In this document: positions 32,685-42,257 of the stretch, piece by piece
Layout: every line of letters starts with the position of its first letter
Position numbering within the stretch: position 1 is the stretch's first letter
Position numbers and translations under genes: made by a program
Origin: an uncultured Clostridium sp.
Lineage (GTDB): Bacteria > Bacillota > Clostridia > Lachnospirales > Lachnospiraceae
NCBI GenBank assembly: GCA_947575275.1
Contig: CANPMS010000009.1
Coordinates: forward strand, 1 to 58,618
Direction of reading: 5' to 3'
Length of the DNA stretch: 58,618 bases
The notes under the pieces: generated by a model
Database searches by the model: none
Told to the model about the DNA's origin: nothing
What the model saw: only the letters and a program-made list of their open reading frames with translations

Positions 32685-33917
32685 ATGAGAAAGACAGAAT
32701 TACTGATTCCGGCGGGAAGTCTGGAGATTTTAAAGACCGCCGTGATTTATGGAGCAGATGCAGTATACCTGGGAGGGGAAGCGTTCGGGCTGCGTGCCAA
32801 GGCGAAAAATTTTACTAATGATGAAATCCGGCAGGGCATTACTTTTGCCCATGAACATGGCGTCCGCGTGTACATTACTGCCAATATTGCGGCACATAAC
32901 GACGATTTGAGCGGCGTAGAAGAGTACTTTGAGGAACTAAAAGAAATTCGTCCTGATGCGCTGATTATTTCCGATCCGGGTGTGTTTGCCATTGCGCGCC
33001 GTGTGATTCCCGATATGGAAATCCATATCAGCACCCAGGCCAATAACACGAATTATGGCGCTTACCTGTTCTGGTACGGGCTTGGTGCAAAGCGGGTGGT
33101 TTCTGCAAGGGAGCTGTCCCTGAAAGAAATTCGGGAAATCCGTGATCATATACCGGAGGATATGGAAATTGAGAGTTTTATCCACGGCGCTATGTGCATG
33201 TCCTATTCAGGACGGTGTCTGCTCAGCAATTTTATGACGGGAAGGGATGCCAACCAGGGGGAATGCACCCACCCTTGCCGTTGGAATTATTCAGTTGTGG
33301 AAGAGAAACGCCCTGGAGAGTACATGCCGGTCTATGAAAATGAGAGGGGAACCTTTATTTTTAATTCTAAGGATCTGTGTATGATTGAATATATCCCGGA
33401 GATGATAGAGGCGGGGATTGACAGTTTTAAGATTGAAGGGCGCATGAAGACTGCTCTGTATGTGGCGGCGGTGACGCGGACGTACCGCCGGGCGATTGAC
33501 GATTATTTGAAAGACCCGGCGCTTTATAGGGCAAACATGGACTGGTATCGGGATGAGATCGCCAAGTGCACGCTCCGGGAGTTTACCACAGGCTTTTACT
33601 TTGGGAAAGCAGGCAGCGACAGCCAGATTTACAATGAAAGTACTTATATCAAGAATTATACCTACTTAGGTACAGTGGAGGAGGTGCGTGAGGACGGTTT
33701 TTGCCGTATTGAACAGAAGAATAAATTTTTGGTAGGCGAGGAGATTGAAGTAATGAAGCCGGACGGCCGGAATGTGATTGCTGCTGTCCGTGCCATCACC
33801 GGTGCAGATGGCGTGCCGCAGGACAGCGCACCTCATGCAAAGCAGATTTTGTATGTGGACTTGGGTACGGAGCTTTGTGAGTATGATATATTGAGACGGA
33901 AGGAGAGCTTCACCTAA
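32685..33917 (+). CDS. trhP: Peptidase U32 family, likely tRNA 5-hydroxyuridine synthesis protein
   Basis: The 410-residue protein begins MRKTELLIPAGSLEILKTAV and contains the U32 signature IESFIHGAMCMSYSGRC, then HPCRW and SKDLCMIEYIPE with conserved cysteines. Despite the name, U32 members YrrN/YrrO of Bacillus and TrhP of E. coli form ho5U at tRNA wobble position 34, probably with prephenate-derived chemistry and an Fe-S cluster. ATG 32685 follows GGAAGG; the frame is open upstream into trmR without a site. Bacillus has two adjacent copies, while one is seen here. Confidence 0.88.
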   Translation: MRKTELLIPAGSLEILKTAVIYGADAVYLGGEAFGLRAKAKNFTNDEIRQGITFAHEHGVRVYITANIAAHNDDLSGVEEYFEELKEIRPDALIISDPGVFAIARRVIPDMEIHISTQANNTNYGAYLFWYGLGAKRVVSARELSLKEIREIRDHIPEDMEIESFIHGAMCMSYSGRCLLSNFMTGRDANQGECTHPCRWNYSVVEEKRPGEYMPVYENERGTFIFNSKDLCMIEYIPEMIEAGIDSFKIEGRMKTALYVAAVTRTYRRAIDDYLKDPALYRANMDWYRDEIAKCTLREFTTGFYFGKAGSDSQIYNESTYIKNYTYLGTVEEVREDGFCRIEQKNKFLVGEEIEVMKPDGRNVIAAVRAITGADGVPQDSAPHAKQILYVDLGTELCEYDILRRKESFT

Positions 33918-33938
33918 AAAATTGGAGGAGGTGCGGAT

Positions 33939-34721
33939 ATGCTGGTATGGATTCTCATTGTGGCAGCGGCTGCCTGCCTGCTTTATTATGGCGTGATTGT
34001 TGTGTGTGCCGGTTTTGGTGCGTCGTTCGCGTCAATTTGGCTGCTGGCTGGGGGATTTTTTGCCGTTGCAGCGGCAGGTGTGCGCTACTATCAGAGGTAT
34101 CCGGAGAAGATGCAGCTTTGGGTTCCTGTTTCTTTTGTAACGCTCTGTGGATTAGGTTTTATTGTCCTGGTTATAACGCAGATACTGATTTTAGGGCAGA
34201 TTCCCGCCACAGCAGAGCCGAATTTGGACTATGTAATCGTTCTGGGAGCACAGGTGAAGCCGGAGGGACCAAGCAAAACTTTGAAGCTGCGTCTTGACAA
34301 GGCGGCGGAATATGCTGTGCAGAACCCGGATACGATTCTGGTGTTGTCCGGAGGGCAGGGAAGCGATGAGCCTTCCACTGAGGCGGAGGCAATGCGGAAT
34401 TATCTGTTGGAACAGGGCATCTTGGAGAAGCAGCTGCTTTTGGAGGAGAATTCCCGCAGTACTCTTGAAAATATCGTTTACAGCCATATTCTGATTGAGG
34501 AACGGCAGAAACAGAAGGTTTCTGCAGAGCAGAATACCCCTGTGCGTATTGGGATTCTTACCAACAATTTTCATTTGTATCGGGCAAAGCTGATAGCGAA
34601 GCACTGTGGCATGGATAATGTGAGCGGAATTGCAGCGGAGTCAGATAAGATACTGTTTATCCATTTTTGCTTAAGGGATGGAATTGCGCTGTTAAAGGAC
34701 CGATTGATGGGCAACCTGTAA
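33939..34721 (+). CDS. YdcF/ElyC/SanA (DUF218) family membrane protein
   Basis: The 260-residue protein has three or so N-terminal membrane helices (within 1-85), then the DUF218 domain: LDYVIVLGAQVKPEGPSKTLKLRLDKAAEYA, VLSGGQGSDEPSTEAEAM, LLEENSRSTLENI and ILTNNFHLYRAKLIAK. Relatives ElyC and SanA affect envelope integrity and undecaprenyl-phosphate use. ATG 33939 follows TGGAGGAGG. It begins 21 bases after trhP, so it is probably in that operon. The precise reaction is unknown. Confidence 0.88.
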   Translation: MLVWILIVAAAACLLYYGVIVVCAGFGASFASIWLLAGGFFAVAAAGVRYYQRYPEKMQLWVPVSFVTLCGLGFIVLVITQILILGQIPATAEPNLDYVIVLGAQVKPEGPSKTLKLRLDKAAEYAVQNPDTILVLSGGQGSDEPSTEAEAMRNYLLEQGILEKQLLLEENSRSTLENIVYSHILIEERQKQKVSAEQNTPVRIGILTNNFHLYRAKLIAKHCGMDNVSGIAAESDKILFIHFCLRDGIALLKDRLMGNL

Positions 34722-34764
34722 TTTGTGTAACAACGAAAAGGAGATAAAAGGAGATAATACATTT

Positions 34765-37698
34765 ATGAATCAACTGGAATCAATTAAAAAATTGGACGCA
34801 TACCGAGTTACAGAGCATAAAATGATTACGGAAATACAGTCGGAAGGAATTGTGCTGGAGCACAAAAAGACAAAAGCCAAGCTGTTCCTGTTGTCTAACG
34901 ACGATATAAATAAGGTGTTCTGTATCGGTTTTAGAACGCCGCCGGATGACAATACCGGTCTGCCCCATATCCTGGAGCACAGTGTACTCTGCGGCTCAGA
35001 GAAGTTCCCTCTGAAGGATCCGTTTGTGGAATTGGTGAAGGGCTCCCTAAATACGTTTTTAAATGCCATGACTTACCCGGATAAGACTGTGTACCCGGTG
35101 GCCAGCTGTAACGATAAAGATTTCCATAATCTTATGGATGTCTACATGGATGCAGTGCTTCACTCCAATATTTACCGGGAAGAAAAAATTTTCCGTCAGG
35201 AGGGCTGGCATTATGAGCTGGAGTCTGAGGATAATCCCCTAATCTACAATGGCGTTGTCTATAATGAGATGAAGGGTGCATATTCCTCGCCGGAGAGCCT
35301 TTTAGACAGCTGGACACAGAAGACGTTGTTCCCGGATAACTGTTATGGGAAGGATTCGGGCGGAGACCCGGCGTATATTCCAGAGTTGACATACGAGAAA
35401 TTCCTGGAATTTCACCGGACGTATTACCACCCGTCCAACAGCTATATTTACCTGTATGGTGATATGGATATGGCAGAGAAGCTGGACTGGCTAGACAAGG
35501 AATACCTGAGCCATTATGAGGAGAAACAGGTGGATTCCCGGATTCCGGAGCAGAAGCCGTTTAAAGAGCCGGTGGAGCGTGAGATTTTCTATTCTGTGAC
35601 TGGGGATGAGGGCGAGGAGGAGGGCGCCTATCTTTCTGTCAACACGGTGGTAGGGACTGATTTGGATCCCAAATTATATGTGGCGTTTCAAATTTTAGAG
35701 TACACGCTTTTGGATGCGCCGGGCGCTCCTTTAAAGCAGGCTCTGATTGATGCCGGAATTGGAAAGGATGTGCTGGGGGGATATGAGAATGGAATTTTAC
35801 AGCCGTTTTTCAGTGTGATTGCAAAGGATGCCAGACGGGAGCAGAAGGGAGAGTTTTTGTCCGTGGTCAAGGGAACTCTTCGCAAACTGGCGGATCAGGG
35901 GATTAACCGGAAGAGCCTTCTTGCTGGAATGAACTATTACGAGTTTAAATACCGGGAGGCAGATTACGGCTCTGCTCCCAAGGGACTGATGTATGGGCTT
36001 CAGAGCCTGGACAGCTGGCTTTACGATGGTGATCCCATGATGCACCTGGAATATCAGGCCACTTTTGATTATTTAAAAAAGGCAGTGGATCAGGGATTTT
36101 TTGAACATCTGATTCGTGACTACCTGCTGGATAATCCCTTTGAGGCGGTGCTTGTAGTTACTCCGAAGAAAAACCTCAATGCCAGAGAGGAGGAACGGAT
36201 TAGCAATAAGCTTGCAGATTACAAGGCTTCCCTAAGTCAGGAGGAGATTGCGGGTCTGATTCGTGACACCAGGGAGCTTAAGGAGTATCAGGACACGCCT
36301 TCCACGCCTGAGGTGCTTGCAAAAATTCCGCTGCTTGAGCGGAAGGATATTAAGAAGAAGGCAGAGCGGCTTTTCTGGACAGAAAAAACAGAGGGTGGAG
36401 TGAAAATTCTTCACCATAACTTCTTTACATCAGGTATCGGCTATTTAAAGGTGCTGTTTACAACAGATGCGGTGCCGCAGGAGGAACTTCCTTATGTGGG
36501 GCTGTTAAAGTCTGTGCTGGGAAGCGTGGATACGGAGCGTTACAGTTATGCGGATTTGACAAGTGAAATCCATTTAAACAGCGGCGGCGTGGAATTTTCT
36601 GTCAGCTCCTTTGCAAATCTTAAGGAGCCGGGACAGTTTACAGGTGCGTTTGTGGCAAGCACCCGTGTGCTTTATGATAAGTTGGATTTTGGCTTTGGAA
36701 TTTTAGAAGAAATATTGAACCACTCGGTGTTTACAGATGAGAAGCGTCTTGGAGAGATTATTCATGAGACCCGTTCCCGGGCTAAAATGAAGCTGGAAAA
36801 TGCCGGTCATGCTACGGCAGTTTCCCGCGCAACCTCCTATTTCTCTGCAACATCGTACTTTAATGAGATGACAGGCGGAACGGCATACTACCATTTTCTG
36901 GAGCAGCTTGCAAAGAACTATGATGCGGAGAAGACTGGGATTATTGCCAAGCTTCAGGAGGTGAGCAAAAAGCTCTTTACCCGGTCCAATATGCTGGTGA
37001 GTTATACGGCGGATGACGATGGCTACAAGGGGCTTCCGGGAGCATTAAAAACTCTGGCAGATAAGCTGCCGGAAGGCACGGGAAAGAGGTATCCATTCAT
37101 TTACACCGCAGAAAATAAAAATGAGGGATTAAAAACTTCATCTCAGGTAAATTATGTGGCGCGGTGCGGCAATTTCCGCAGTGCAGGTTATGAATATACG
37201 GGAGCTTTGAAAATTCTGCAGGTAATCTTAAGCTACGATTATCTGTGGCTGAACATCCGCGTAAAGGGCGGCGCGTATGGCTGCATGAGCGGTTTTGGGC
37301 GTTCTGGTGAGGGCTACCTGGTGTCTTACCGAGACCCCAATTTAAAAGAGACCATGGCAGTCTATGAGGGGATTCCTGCGTATCTGGAGCAGTTCAGTCC
37401 TGATGAGCGGGATATGACAAAATATGTGATTGGCACGATCAGCAATCTGGATGTACCGCTGACGCCATCTGCAAAGGGCAGCAGGGGACTTTCTGCATAT
37501 CTGTCCGGTGTGACGGAAGAGATGATGCAGAAGGAGCGTGATCAGGTTCTGGGCGCGGCTAAGGAGGATATTCAGGCGTTGGCGAAACTGATTCGTGCAG
37601 TGCTTGATACCGGAAGCCTGTGTGCGGTGGGAAATGAGGAGAAGATTGAGACCAACCGCTCCCTGTTTGGCCAGGTGTCAAATCTTACGAGAGGATAA
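34765..37698 (+). CDS. M16C insulinase-family metallopeptidase
   Basis: The 977-residue zinc peptidase has the inverted zinc motif HILEH (about 68-72) in TGLPHILEHSVLCGS, followed by VYNEMKGAYSSPE with the third ligand. It shows the four-domain layout of presequence protease PreP: an active N-terminal half, an M16C_assoc helical region, and a C-terminal half with RVKGGAYGCMSGF. Members digest unfolded peptides in a closed chamber. ATG 34765 has AAGGAG about eleven bases upstream; frames to 34723 add residues without a site. It lacks a signal peptide, so it should be cytoplasmic. Confidence 0.93.
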   Translation: MNQLESIKKLDAYRVTEHKMITEIQSEGIVLEHKKTKAKLFLLSNDDINKVFCIGFRTPPDDNTGLPHILEHSVLCGSEKFPLKDPFVELVKGSLNTFLNAMTYPDKTVYPVASCNDKDFHNLMDVYMDAVLHSNIYREEKIFRQEGWHYELESEDNPLIYNGVVYNEMKGAYSSPESLLDSWTQKTLFPDNCYGKDSGGDPAYIPELTYEKFLEFHRTYYHPSNSYIYLYGDMDMAEKLDWLDKEYLSHYEEKQVDSRIPEQKPFKEPVEREIFYSVTGDEGEEEGAYLSVNTVVGTDLDPKLYVAFQILEYTLLDAPGAPLKQALIDAGIGKDVLGGYENGILQPFFSVIAKDARREQKGEFLSVVKGTLRKLADQGINRKSLLAGMNYYEFKYREADYGSAPKGLMYGLQSLDSWLYDGDPMMHLEYQATFDYLKKAVDQGFFEHLIRDYLLDNPFEAVLVVTPKKNLNAREEERISNKLADYKASLSQEEIAGLIRDTRELKEYQDTPSTPEVLAKIPLLERKDIKKKAERLFWTEKTEGGVKILHHNFFTSGIGYLKVLFTTDAVPQEELPYVGLLKSVLGSVDTERYSYADLTSEIHLNSGGVEFSVSSFANLKEPGQFTGAFVASTRVLYDKLDFGFGILEEILNHSVFTDEKRLGEIIHETRSRAKMKLENAGHATAVSRATSYFSATSYFNEMTGGTAYYHFLEQLAKNYDAEKTGIIAKLQEVSKKLFTRSNMLVSYTADDDGYKGLPGALKTLADKLPEGTGKRYPFIYTAENKNEGLKTSSQVNYVARCGNFRSAGYEYTGALKILQVILSYDYLWLNIRVKGGAYGCMSGFGRSGEGYLVSYRDPNLKETMAVYEGIPAYLEQFSPDERDMTKYVIGTISNLDVPLTPSAKGSRGLSAYLSGVTEEMMQKERDQVLGAAKEDIQALAKLIRAVLDTGSLCAVGNEEKIETNRSLFGQVSNLTRG

Positions 37699-37704
37699 AT
37701 CGTT

Positions 37705-38613
37705 ATGGAAAACACAGAAAAAAAGTCCGGTTTTGTGACGCTGATTGGACGGCCAAACGTGGGGAAATCCACATTGATGAACCATCTGATCGGCCAGAAA
37801 ATCGCCATTACATCCGATAAGCCCCAAACTACTAGAAACCGGATCCAGACCGTATACACAGATGAACGCGGACAGATTATCTTCCTGGACACGCCGGGAA
37901 TCCACAAAGCCAAGAATAAGCTGGGTGAATATATGGTGAATGTGGCGGAGCATGCTTTAAAAGAGGTGGACGTGGTGCTGTGGCTGGTGGAGCCAACCAC
38001 ATTTATCGGCGCGGGGGAGCGGCATATTGCCGAGCAGCTCGGCAGAGTGAACACACCGGTGATTCTTGTGATTAACAAAACGGATACGGTGAAGAACCAG
38101 AATGAGGTTCTGACCTTTATCAATGCCTACAAAGATGTATGTGAGTTTGCGGAGATTGTTCCGGTGTCGGCGCTTAAAAACCAGAATACAGACCGGCTGG
38201 TTGAGCAGATTTTTAAGTATCTGCCCTATGGTCCCCAATTTTATGACGAAGATACCGTTACGGATCAGCCGATGCGCCAGATTGCGGCGGAGCTGGTTCG
38301 TGAGAAAGCGCTGCGTCTTCTTGACCAGGAGATTCCTCACGGCATTGCAGTGACGATTGAAAAGATGTCCGAGAGACCAAATGGACTTATGGATATTGAT
38401 GCGACTATCATCTGCGAGCGGGAGTCCCACAAGGGCATTATTATCGGCAAGGGCGGCGCTATGCTGCAGCGTATTGGTTCCGCTGCCCGGCGTGAGCTGG
38501 AGAAGATGCTGGAGACGAAGGTGAATTTACAGCTTTGGGTGAAGGTGAGGAAAGAGTGGCGTGACAGTGAGCTGCTGATGAAGAATTATGGCTACGATTC
38601 CCAGAATAAGTAG
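37705..38613 (+). CDS. era: GTPase Era
   Basis: The 302-residue GTPase assists 30S maturation by binding the 3' end of 16S rRNA. It has G1 IGRPNVGKSTLMN, G3 DTPGIHKAKN, G4 VINKTD, and a C-terminal KH domain with KGIIIGKGGAMLQRIG. ATG 37705 is six bases after the M16C stop. recO follows after 21 bases, a common clostridial pairing. Confidence 0.97.
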   Translation: MENTEKKSGFVTLIGRPNVGKSTLMNHLIGQKIAITSDKPQTTRNRIQTVYTDERGQIIFLDTPGIHKAKNKLGEYMVNVAEHALKEVDVVLWLVEPTTFIGAGERHIAEQLGRVNTPVILVINKTDTVKNQNEVLTFINAYKDVCEFAEIVPVSALKNQNTDRLVEQIFKYLPYGPQFYDEDTVTDQPMRQIAAELVREKALRLLDQEIPHGIAVTIEKMSERPNGLMDIDATIICERESHKGIIIGKGGAMLQRIGSAARRELEKMLETKVNLQLWVKVRKEWRDSELLMKNYGYDSQNK

Positions 38614-38634
38614 GACGAAAGGTCGGTTGGAGCT

Positions 38635-39285
38635 TTGAGAGAGACGACAAATCTGACTGGTATGGTGCTCAAGACCGCGCCAATAGGGGAATATGACCGG
38701 CGTTTGGTTATTTTGACGCGGGAGAGGGGGAAGATTACCGCGTTTGCAAGAGGGGCGAAGCGTCCCGGCAATCAGCTTATGGCAGTAAGCCGTCCTTTTG
38801 TATTTGGAGAGTTTTTCCTGTTTGAGGGGCGTGAGTCGTACAGCCTGCAGAGAGCGGAAATCTCTAATTATTTTGCGGAGCTTACCGGTGATATGGGAGC
38901 GGCATGTTACGGCTCCTATTTTCTGGAGCTTACCGATTACTATTGTCGTGAGAACGTGGATGGCACAGAGATGCTTCTTTTGCTTTACCAGTCTATGCGC
39001 GCCCTGATGAAACCGGCATTGCCCAATACCCTGGTTCAGCTGATATTTGAGCTGCGCGCCATGGTGGCCAATGGTGAGTATACCGAGAAGCCCCCTCGTC
39101 CGGTCAGTGATTCTGCCAGCTATGCCTGGGAGTACATTATTGCATCTCCGATTGAGTCATTGTATACGTTTATTCTGAAGGAGGAGGTGCAGCAGGAACT
39201 GAAAGCCTGCGTAGAGATTAATAAAAAAAGGTTTATTGACCGAATGTTCCACTCTCTTGAGATCCTGAAGATGATGGAATGCTGA
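38635..39285 (+). CDS. recO: DNA repair protein RecO
   Basis: The 216-residue protein has the RecO OB-fold N-terminus (LTGMVLKTAPIGEYDRRLVILTRERGKITAFARGAKRPGN) and a helical C-terminal part. RecO anneals single strands and loads RecA with RecR. It is a little shorter than the usual 240-250 residues and I see no zinc-finger cysteine set. The start appears to be TTG 38635, two bases after GGTTGGAG, a tight spacing; no better start exists before the conserved LTG. Confidence 0.9.
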   Translation: MRETTNLTGMVLKTAPIGEYDRRLVILTRERGKITAFARGAKRPGNQLMAVSRPFVFGEFFLFEGRESYSLQRAEISNYFAELTGDMGAACYGSYFLELTDYYCRENVDGTEMLLLLYQSMRALMKPALPNTLVQLIFELRAMVANGEYTEKPPRPVSDSASYAWEYIIASPIESLYTFILKEEVQQELKACVEINKKRFIDRMFHSLEILKMMEC

Positions 39286-39304
39286 AGGAATTTTTATGTA
39301 GGTA

Positions 39305-39333
39305 TTGAAAATATTGGAATTTGTAGGTATAAT
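39305..39333 (+). promoter_or_regulatory. Promoter TTGAAA-17-TATAAT
   Basis: TTGAAA (39305-39310) and TATAAT (39328-39333) have a 17-base spacer. It lies 51 bases before the lipoprotein gene and probably also serves glycyl-tRNA synthetase, because no T-box leader separates the two. Confidence 0.82.
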
Positions 39334-39383
39334 CCTAGATAGTCCTGCGCCTAGAGCGTGGAAGCAAGGGTTTCGGAGGTGTT

Positions 39384-40064
39384 ATGAGGCAGAACAGGAA
39401 TAAGAAAATAGCTGCTCTGGCAGCAATATCTTTGACAGCAGCGATTTTTACTGTGAGCTGCGGTAAAAAGGTTATGGCAGGGGCATGGGATGCCGCTGAG
39501 AACGGCGTCTATGTGACAAAAGCGATGGGTGTGGAGAGCGCTATGGTCTACACATCGGAAAAGGCAAATGAGCTGTACAGTCAGGAAGGGCTTGCAGCGT
39601 TTGCTAAAGAAAGAGTTTCTGAGTATAATGCGGAGCAGGGCGCTGCAGCGTCTGCGGAAAACGCGGAAGGTTCTGCAAAGCTTCCGGTGGCGTTTAAAGA
39701 GTGTATTCTGGAAGATCAGCAGGGGACTCTGGTATTCGAGTATGGAACGCCGGCGGATTATGTAAAGTTCTCCCAGGAGATTGGTGACAATACCCACAGT
39801 ATCCAGTCCATTGCAGTAAACCGTGTGTCTGAGGCGGCGGATCAGTTGGCAGAGTTTACGTTTGTGACACCGAATGGGGAGGCTGCTGATGCGGGAACCG
39901 TGACAAATTCCGGCGACTGTGTAGTGGTTTTGGTGGAAGGCGCGGGAACCGTGTATACAGAGGGGAAGATCGCCTACCTGTCCGGAGGAGACGCGGCTGT
40001 TACCTTAAAGAGCAGTTATGCAGTTATGACCGGAGAGGGAAAGAGCTGTATTATTTTTAAATAA
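39384..40064 (+). CDS. Putative lipoprotein upstream of glycyl-tRNA synthetase
   Basis: The 226-residue product begins [17 protein letters not shown] and has a lipobox near FTVSCGKK (Cys 26), so it should be a surface lipoprotein. The mature part has no motif I recognise; it includes an Ala/Glu-rich segment (about 75-95) and beta-like Val/Thr/Gly-rich repeats toward the end. ATG 39384 follows CGGAGG. It has a consensus promoter and ends 23 bases before glyQS, so an exported protein is co-transcribed with a tRNA synthetase. Confidence 0.8.
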   Translation: MRQNRNKKIAALAAISLTAAIFTVSCGKKVMAGAWDAAENGVYVTKAMGVESAMVYTSEKANELYSQEGLAAFAKERVSEYNAEQGAAASAENAEGSAKLPVAFKECILEDQQGTLVFEYGTPADYVKFSQEIGDNTHSIQSIAVNRVSEAADQLAEFTFVTPNGEAADAGTVTNSGDCVVVLVEGAGTVYTEGKIAYLSGGDAAVTLKSSYAVMTGEGKSCIIFK

Positions 40065-40087
40065 ACCAAATGAGAGGTTATCTGACG

Positions 40088-41476
40088 ATGGAAAAGACGA
40101 TGGAGAAAATTGTTGCTCTGGCAAAGAGCAGAGGTTTTGTGTATCCCGGCTCCGAGATTTATGGCGGTCTGGCAAATACCTGGGATTACGGCAACCTGGG
40201 GGTGGAGCTTAAAAATAACGTAAAGAGAGCGTGGTGGCAGAAATTTGTGCAGGAAAGTCCCTATAATGTGGGGGTGGACTGCGCAATTTTGATGAATTCC
40301 CAGACATGGGTGGCGTCCGGTCATCTGGGCGGCTTTTCTGACCCGCTGATGGACTGTAAATCCTGTAAGGAGCGTTTCCGCGCCGACAAGCTGATTGAGG
40401 ACTATATGTCTGAGAACGGCATTGTAATCGAGGGCTCTGTTGACGCCTGGTCTCAGGAGGAGATGAAGCAGTACATTGAGGAGAAAAACATTTGCTGCCC
40501 AAGCTGCGGAAAGCATGATTTCACCGATATTCGTCAGTTTAATCTGATGTTCAAAACGTTTCAGGGAGTGACGGAGGATGCGAAGAATACCGTTTATTTA
40601 AGACCGGAGACGGCGCAGGGTATCTTTGTAAACTTTAAGAATGTGCAGCGTACTTCCCGCAAAAAGGTGCCCTTTGGAATTGGTCAGATTGGCAAGTCTT
40701 TCCGAAATGAGATTACCCCCGGCAACTTTACCTTCCGTACCCGTGAATTTGAGCAGATGGAGATGGAGTTTTTCTGTAAGCCGGGAACGGATCTGGAATG
40801 GTTTAATTATTGGAAAAATTACTGTATCAACTGGTTGAAAGCCCTTGGAATCAAGGAGGATGAAATGCGGTACCGGGATCATGATCCGGCGGAGCTGGCA
40901 TTTTACAGCAAGGCGACCACTGATATTGAATTTCTGTTTCCCTTCGGATGGGGAGAACTCTGGGGAATTGCTGACAGAACGGATTATGATTTAACCCAGC
41001 ATCAGAACACCTCCGGTGAGGATATGTCCTACTTTGATGATGAGAGCAAGGAAAAGTATATTCCGTATGTGATTGAGCCGTCTCTGGGCGCTGACCGTGT
41101 AACATTGGCGTTTCTTTGCGCCGCATATGATGAGGAGGAGATTGGCGAGGGTGATATGCGCACTGTGCTGCACTTCCATCCGGCGATTGCACCGGTGAAG
41201 ATTGGCGTCCTTCCTCTCTCCAAGAAGCTGAACGACGGTGCAGAGAAGGTGTATTCGGAGCTTTCCAGATATTACAACTGCGAGTTTGATGACAGAGGAA
41301 ATATTGGAAAACGTTACAGAAGACAGGATGAGATTGGCACTCCGTTCTGTGTCACCTATGATTTTGATTCAGAGGCAGATCAGGCAGTGACTGTCCGTGA
41401 TCGGGATACTATGGATCAGGTGCGTGTGCCGATTACAGAGTTGAAGAGCTATTTTGAAGATAAATTTCGGTTTTAA
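40088..41476 (+). CDS. glyQS: Glycyl-tRNA synthetase (alpha2 type)
   Basis: The 462-residue class II synthetase charges tRNA-Gly. It has the GlyRS start [22 protein letters not shown], class II motif 2 [27 protein letters not shown] split across the active site, a CPSCGKH zinc pair, and the anticodon-binding domain with [19 protein letters not shown]. It is the homodimeric type, distinct from alpha2beta2 GlyQ+GlyS. I chose ATG 40088 for similarity of the start to the family; an upstream ATG at 40070 is possible. No T-box leader lies immediately upstream, unusual for a Firmicute synthetase gene. Confidence 0.95.
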   Translation: MEKTMEKIVALAKSRGFVYPGSEIYGGLANTWDYGNLGVELKNNVKRAWWQKFVQESPYNVGVDCAILMNSQTWVASGHLGGFSDPLMDCKSCKERFRADKLIEDYMSENGIVIEGSVDAWSQEEMKQYIEEKNICCPSCGKHDFTDIRQFNLMFKTFQGVTEDAKNTVYLRPETAQGIFVNFKNVQRTSRKKVPFGIGQIGKSFRNEITPGNFTFRTREFEQMEMEFFCKPGTDLEWFNYWKNYCINWLKALGIKEDEMRYRDHDPAELAFYSKATTDIEFLFPFGWGELWGIADRTDYDLTQHQNTSGEDMSYFDDESKEKYIPYVIEPSLGADRVTLAFLCAAYDEEEIGEGDMRTVLHFHPAIAPVKIGVLPLSKKLNDGAEKVYSELSRYYNCEFDDRGNIGKRYRRQDEIGTPFCVTYDFDSEADQAVTVRDRDTMDQVRVPITELKSYFEDKFRF

Positions 41477-41514
41477 TCCCCACATGGTTTTGACGGGAAA
41501 GTGAGGAAAATGTG

Positions 41515-42066
41515 ATGGCAAAGGTGTATGCGGTAATGGCAGACGGAACGGAAGAAGTGGAGTGTCTGGCAGTGGTGGATATTCTGCGCAGATGCGGGAT
41601 TGAGACGGCGCTTGTCTCAGCGGGTGAGACCCGCAGGGTGGTAAGCTCTCACGGAATCGCAATTAAGACGGATGTCACAGTGGCGGAGACTGATTTTTCA
41701 GACGGAGATGTGATTTTTGTGCCTGGCGGTATGCCCGGCTCAGAGAATCTGTCAGCCTGCGAACCGCTGATTACGGCGCTGAAGAAAGCAGATGCAGAGG
41801 GAAGAAGGATCGCGGCAATCTGCGCGGCTCCCGCAGTAGTTTTTGGAAGGCACGGACTGCTGAAAGGGAAAAAGGCGACCTGCTTTCCCGGGTTTGAGAA
41901 GGAGCTTGTGGGAGCAGAGTATATAGACAAAAGTGTGGTGACTGATGGCAGCATCACTACCGCAAAGGGGCTGGGGGCTGCGCTGGATCTGGGGCTGGAG
42001 CTTGCCGGTCTTTTGTCAGGCAGAGATGTGGCAGAGGATATGAGAAAGCGGATTCAGTATAAATGA
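41515..42066 (+). CDS. DJ-1/PfpI family protein
   Basis: The 183-residue protein has VYAVMADGTEEVECLAVVD with the conserved Glu, VFVPGGMPGSENL, and the nucleophile elbow AAICAAPAVVFGRHGLLKGKKATCFPG, where the reactive cysteine lies. It belongs to the DJ-1 (ThiJ) subgroup, variously described as deglycase, chaperone or stress protein. GAGG seven bases upstream supports ATG 41515; a GTG three bases before is in frame. It follows glyQS by 38 bases. Confidence 0.92.
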   Translation: MAKVYAVMADGTEEVECLAVVDILRRCGIETALVSAGETRRVVSSHGIAIKTDVTVAETDFSDGDVIFVPGGMPGSENLSACEPLITALKKADAEGRRIAAICAAPAVVFGRHGLLKGKKATCFPGFEKELVGAEYIDKSVVTDGSITTAKGLGAALDLGLELAGLLSGRDVAEDMRKRIQYK

Positions 42067-42127
42067 GAAGGAAGATTCACATATGCGGTTAGATAGCATA
42101 TTTTTCCCATTTTTGTAAGAAAATAAC

Positions 42128-42155
42128 TTTACTGAAAGGAAAAATATGCTATACT
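42128..42155 (+). promoter_or_regulatory. ppdK promoter TTTACT-16-TATACT
   Basis: TTTACT (42128-42133) and TATACT (42150-42155), spacer 16, precede ppdK by about 100 bases. The long leader (about 42162-42257) shows no riboswitch I recognise. Confidence 0.6.
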
Positions 42156-42257
42156 AATAATAAACCGTCAAAGGGTCTTTTTCTTGGTATGTAAAGGCTG
42201 CGGCGGAAAGAAAATCAGTAGAGATAAATCTACACACAAGTTGAGGAGGAAAAACCA

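Noticed and set aside
42162..42257. Possible riboswitch in the ppdK leader
   Set aside because: I find no recognisable conserved core or convincing terminator/antiterminator pair.
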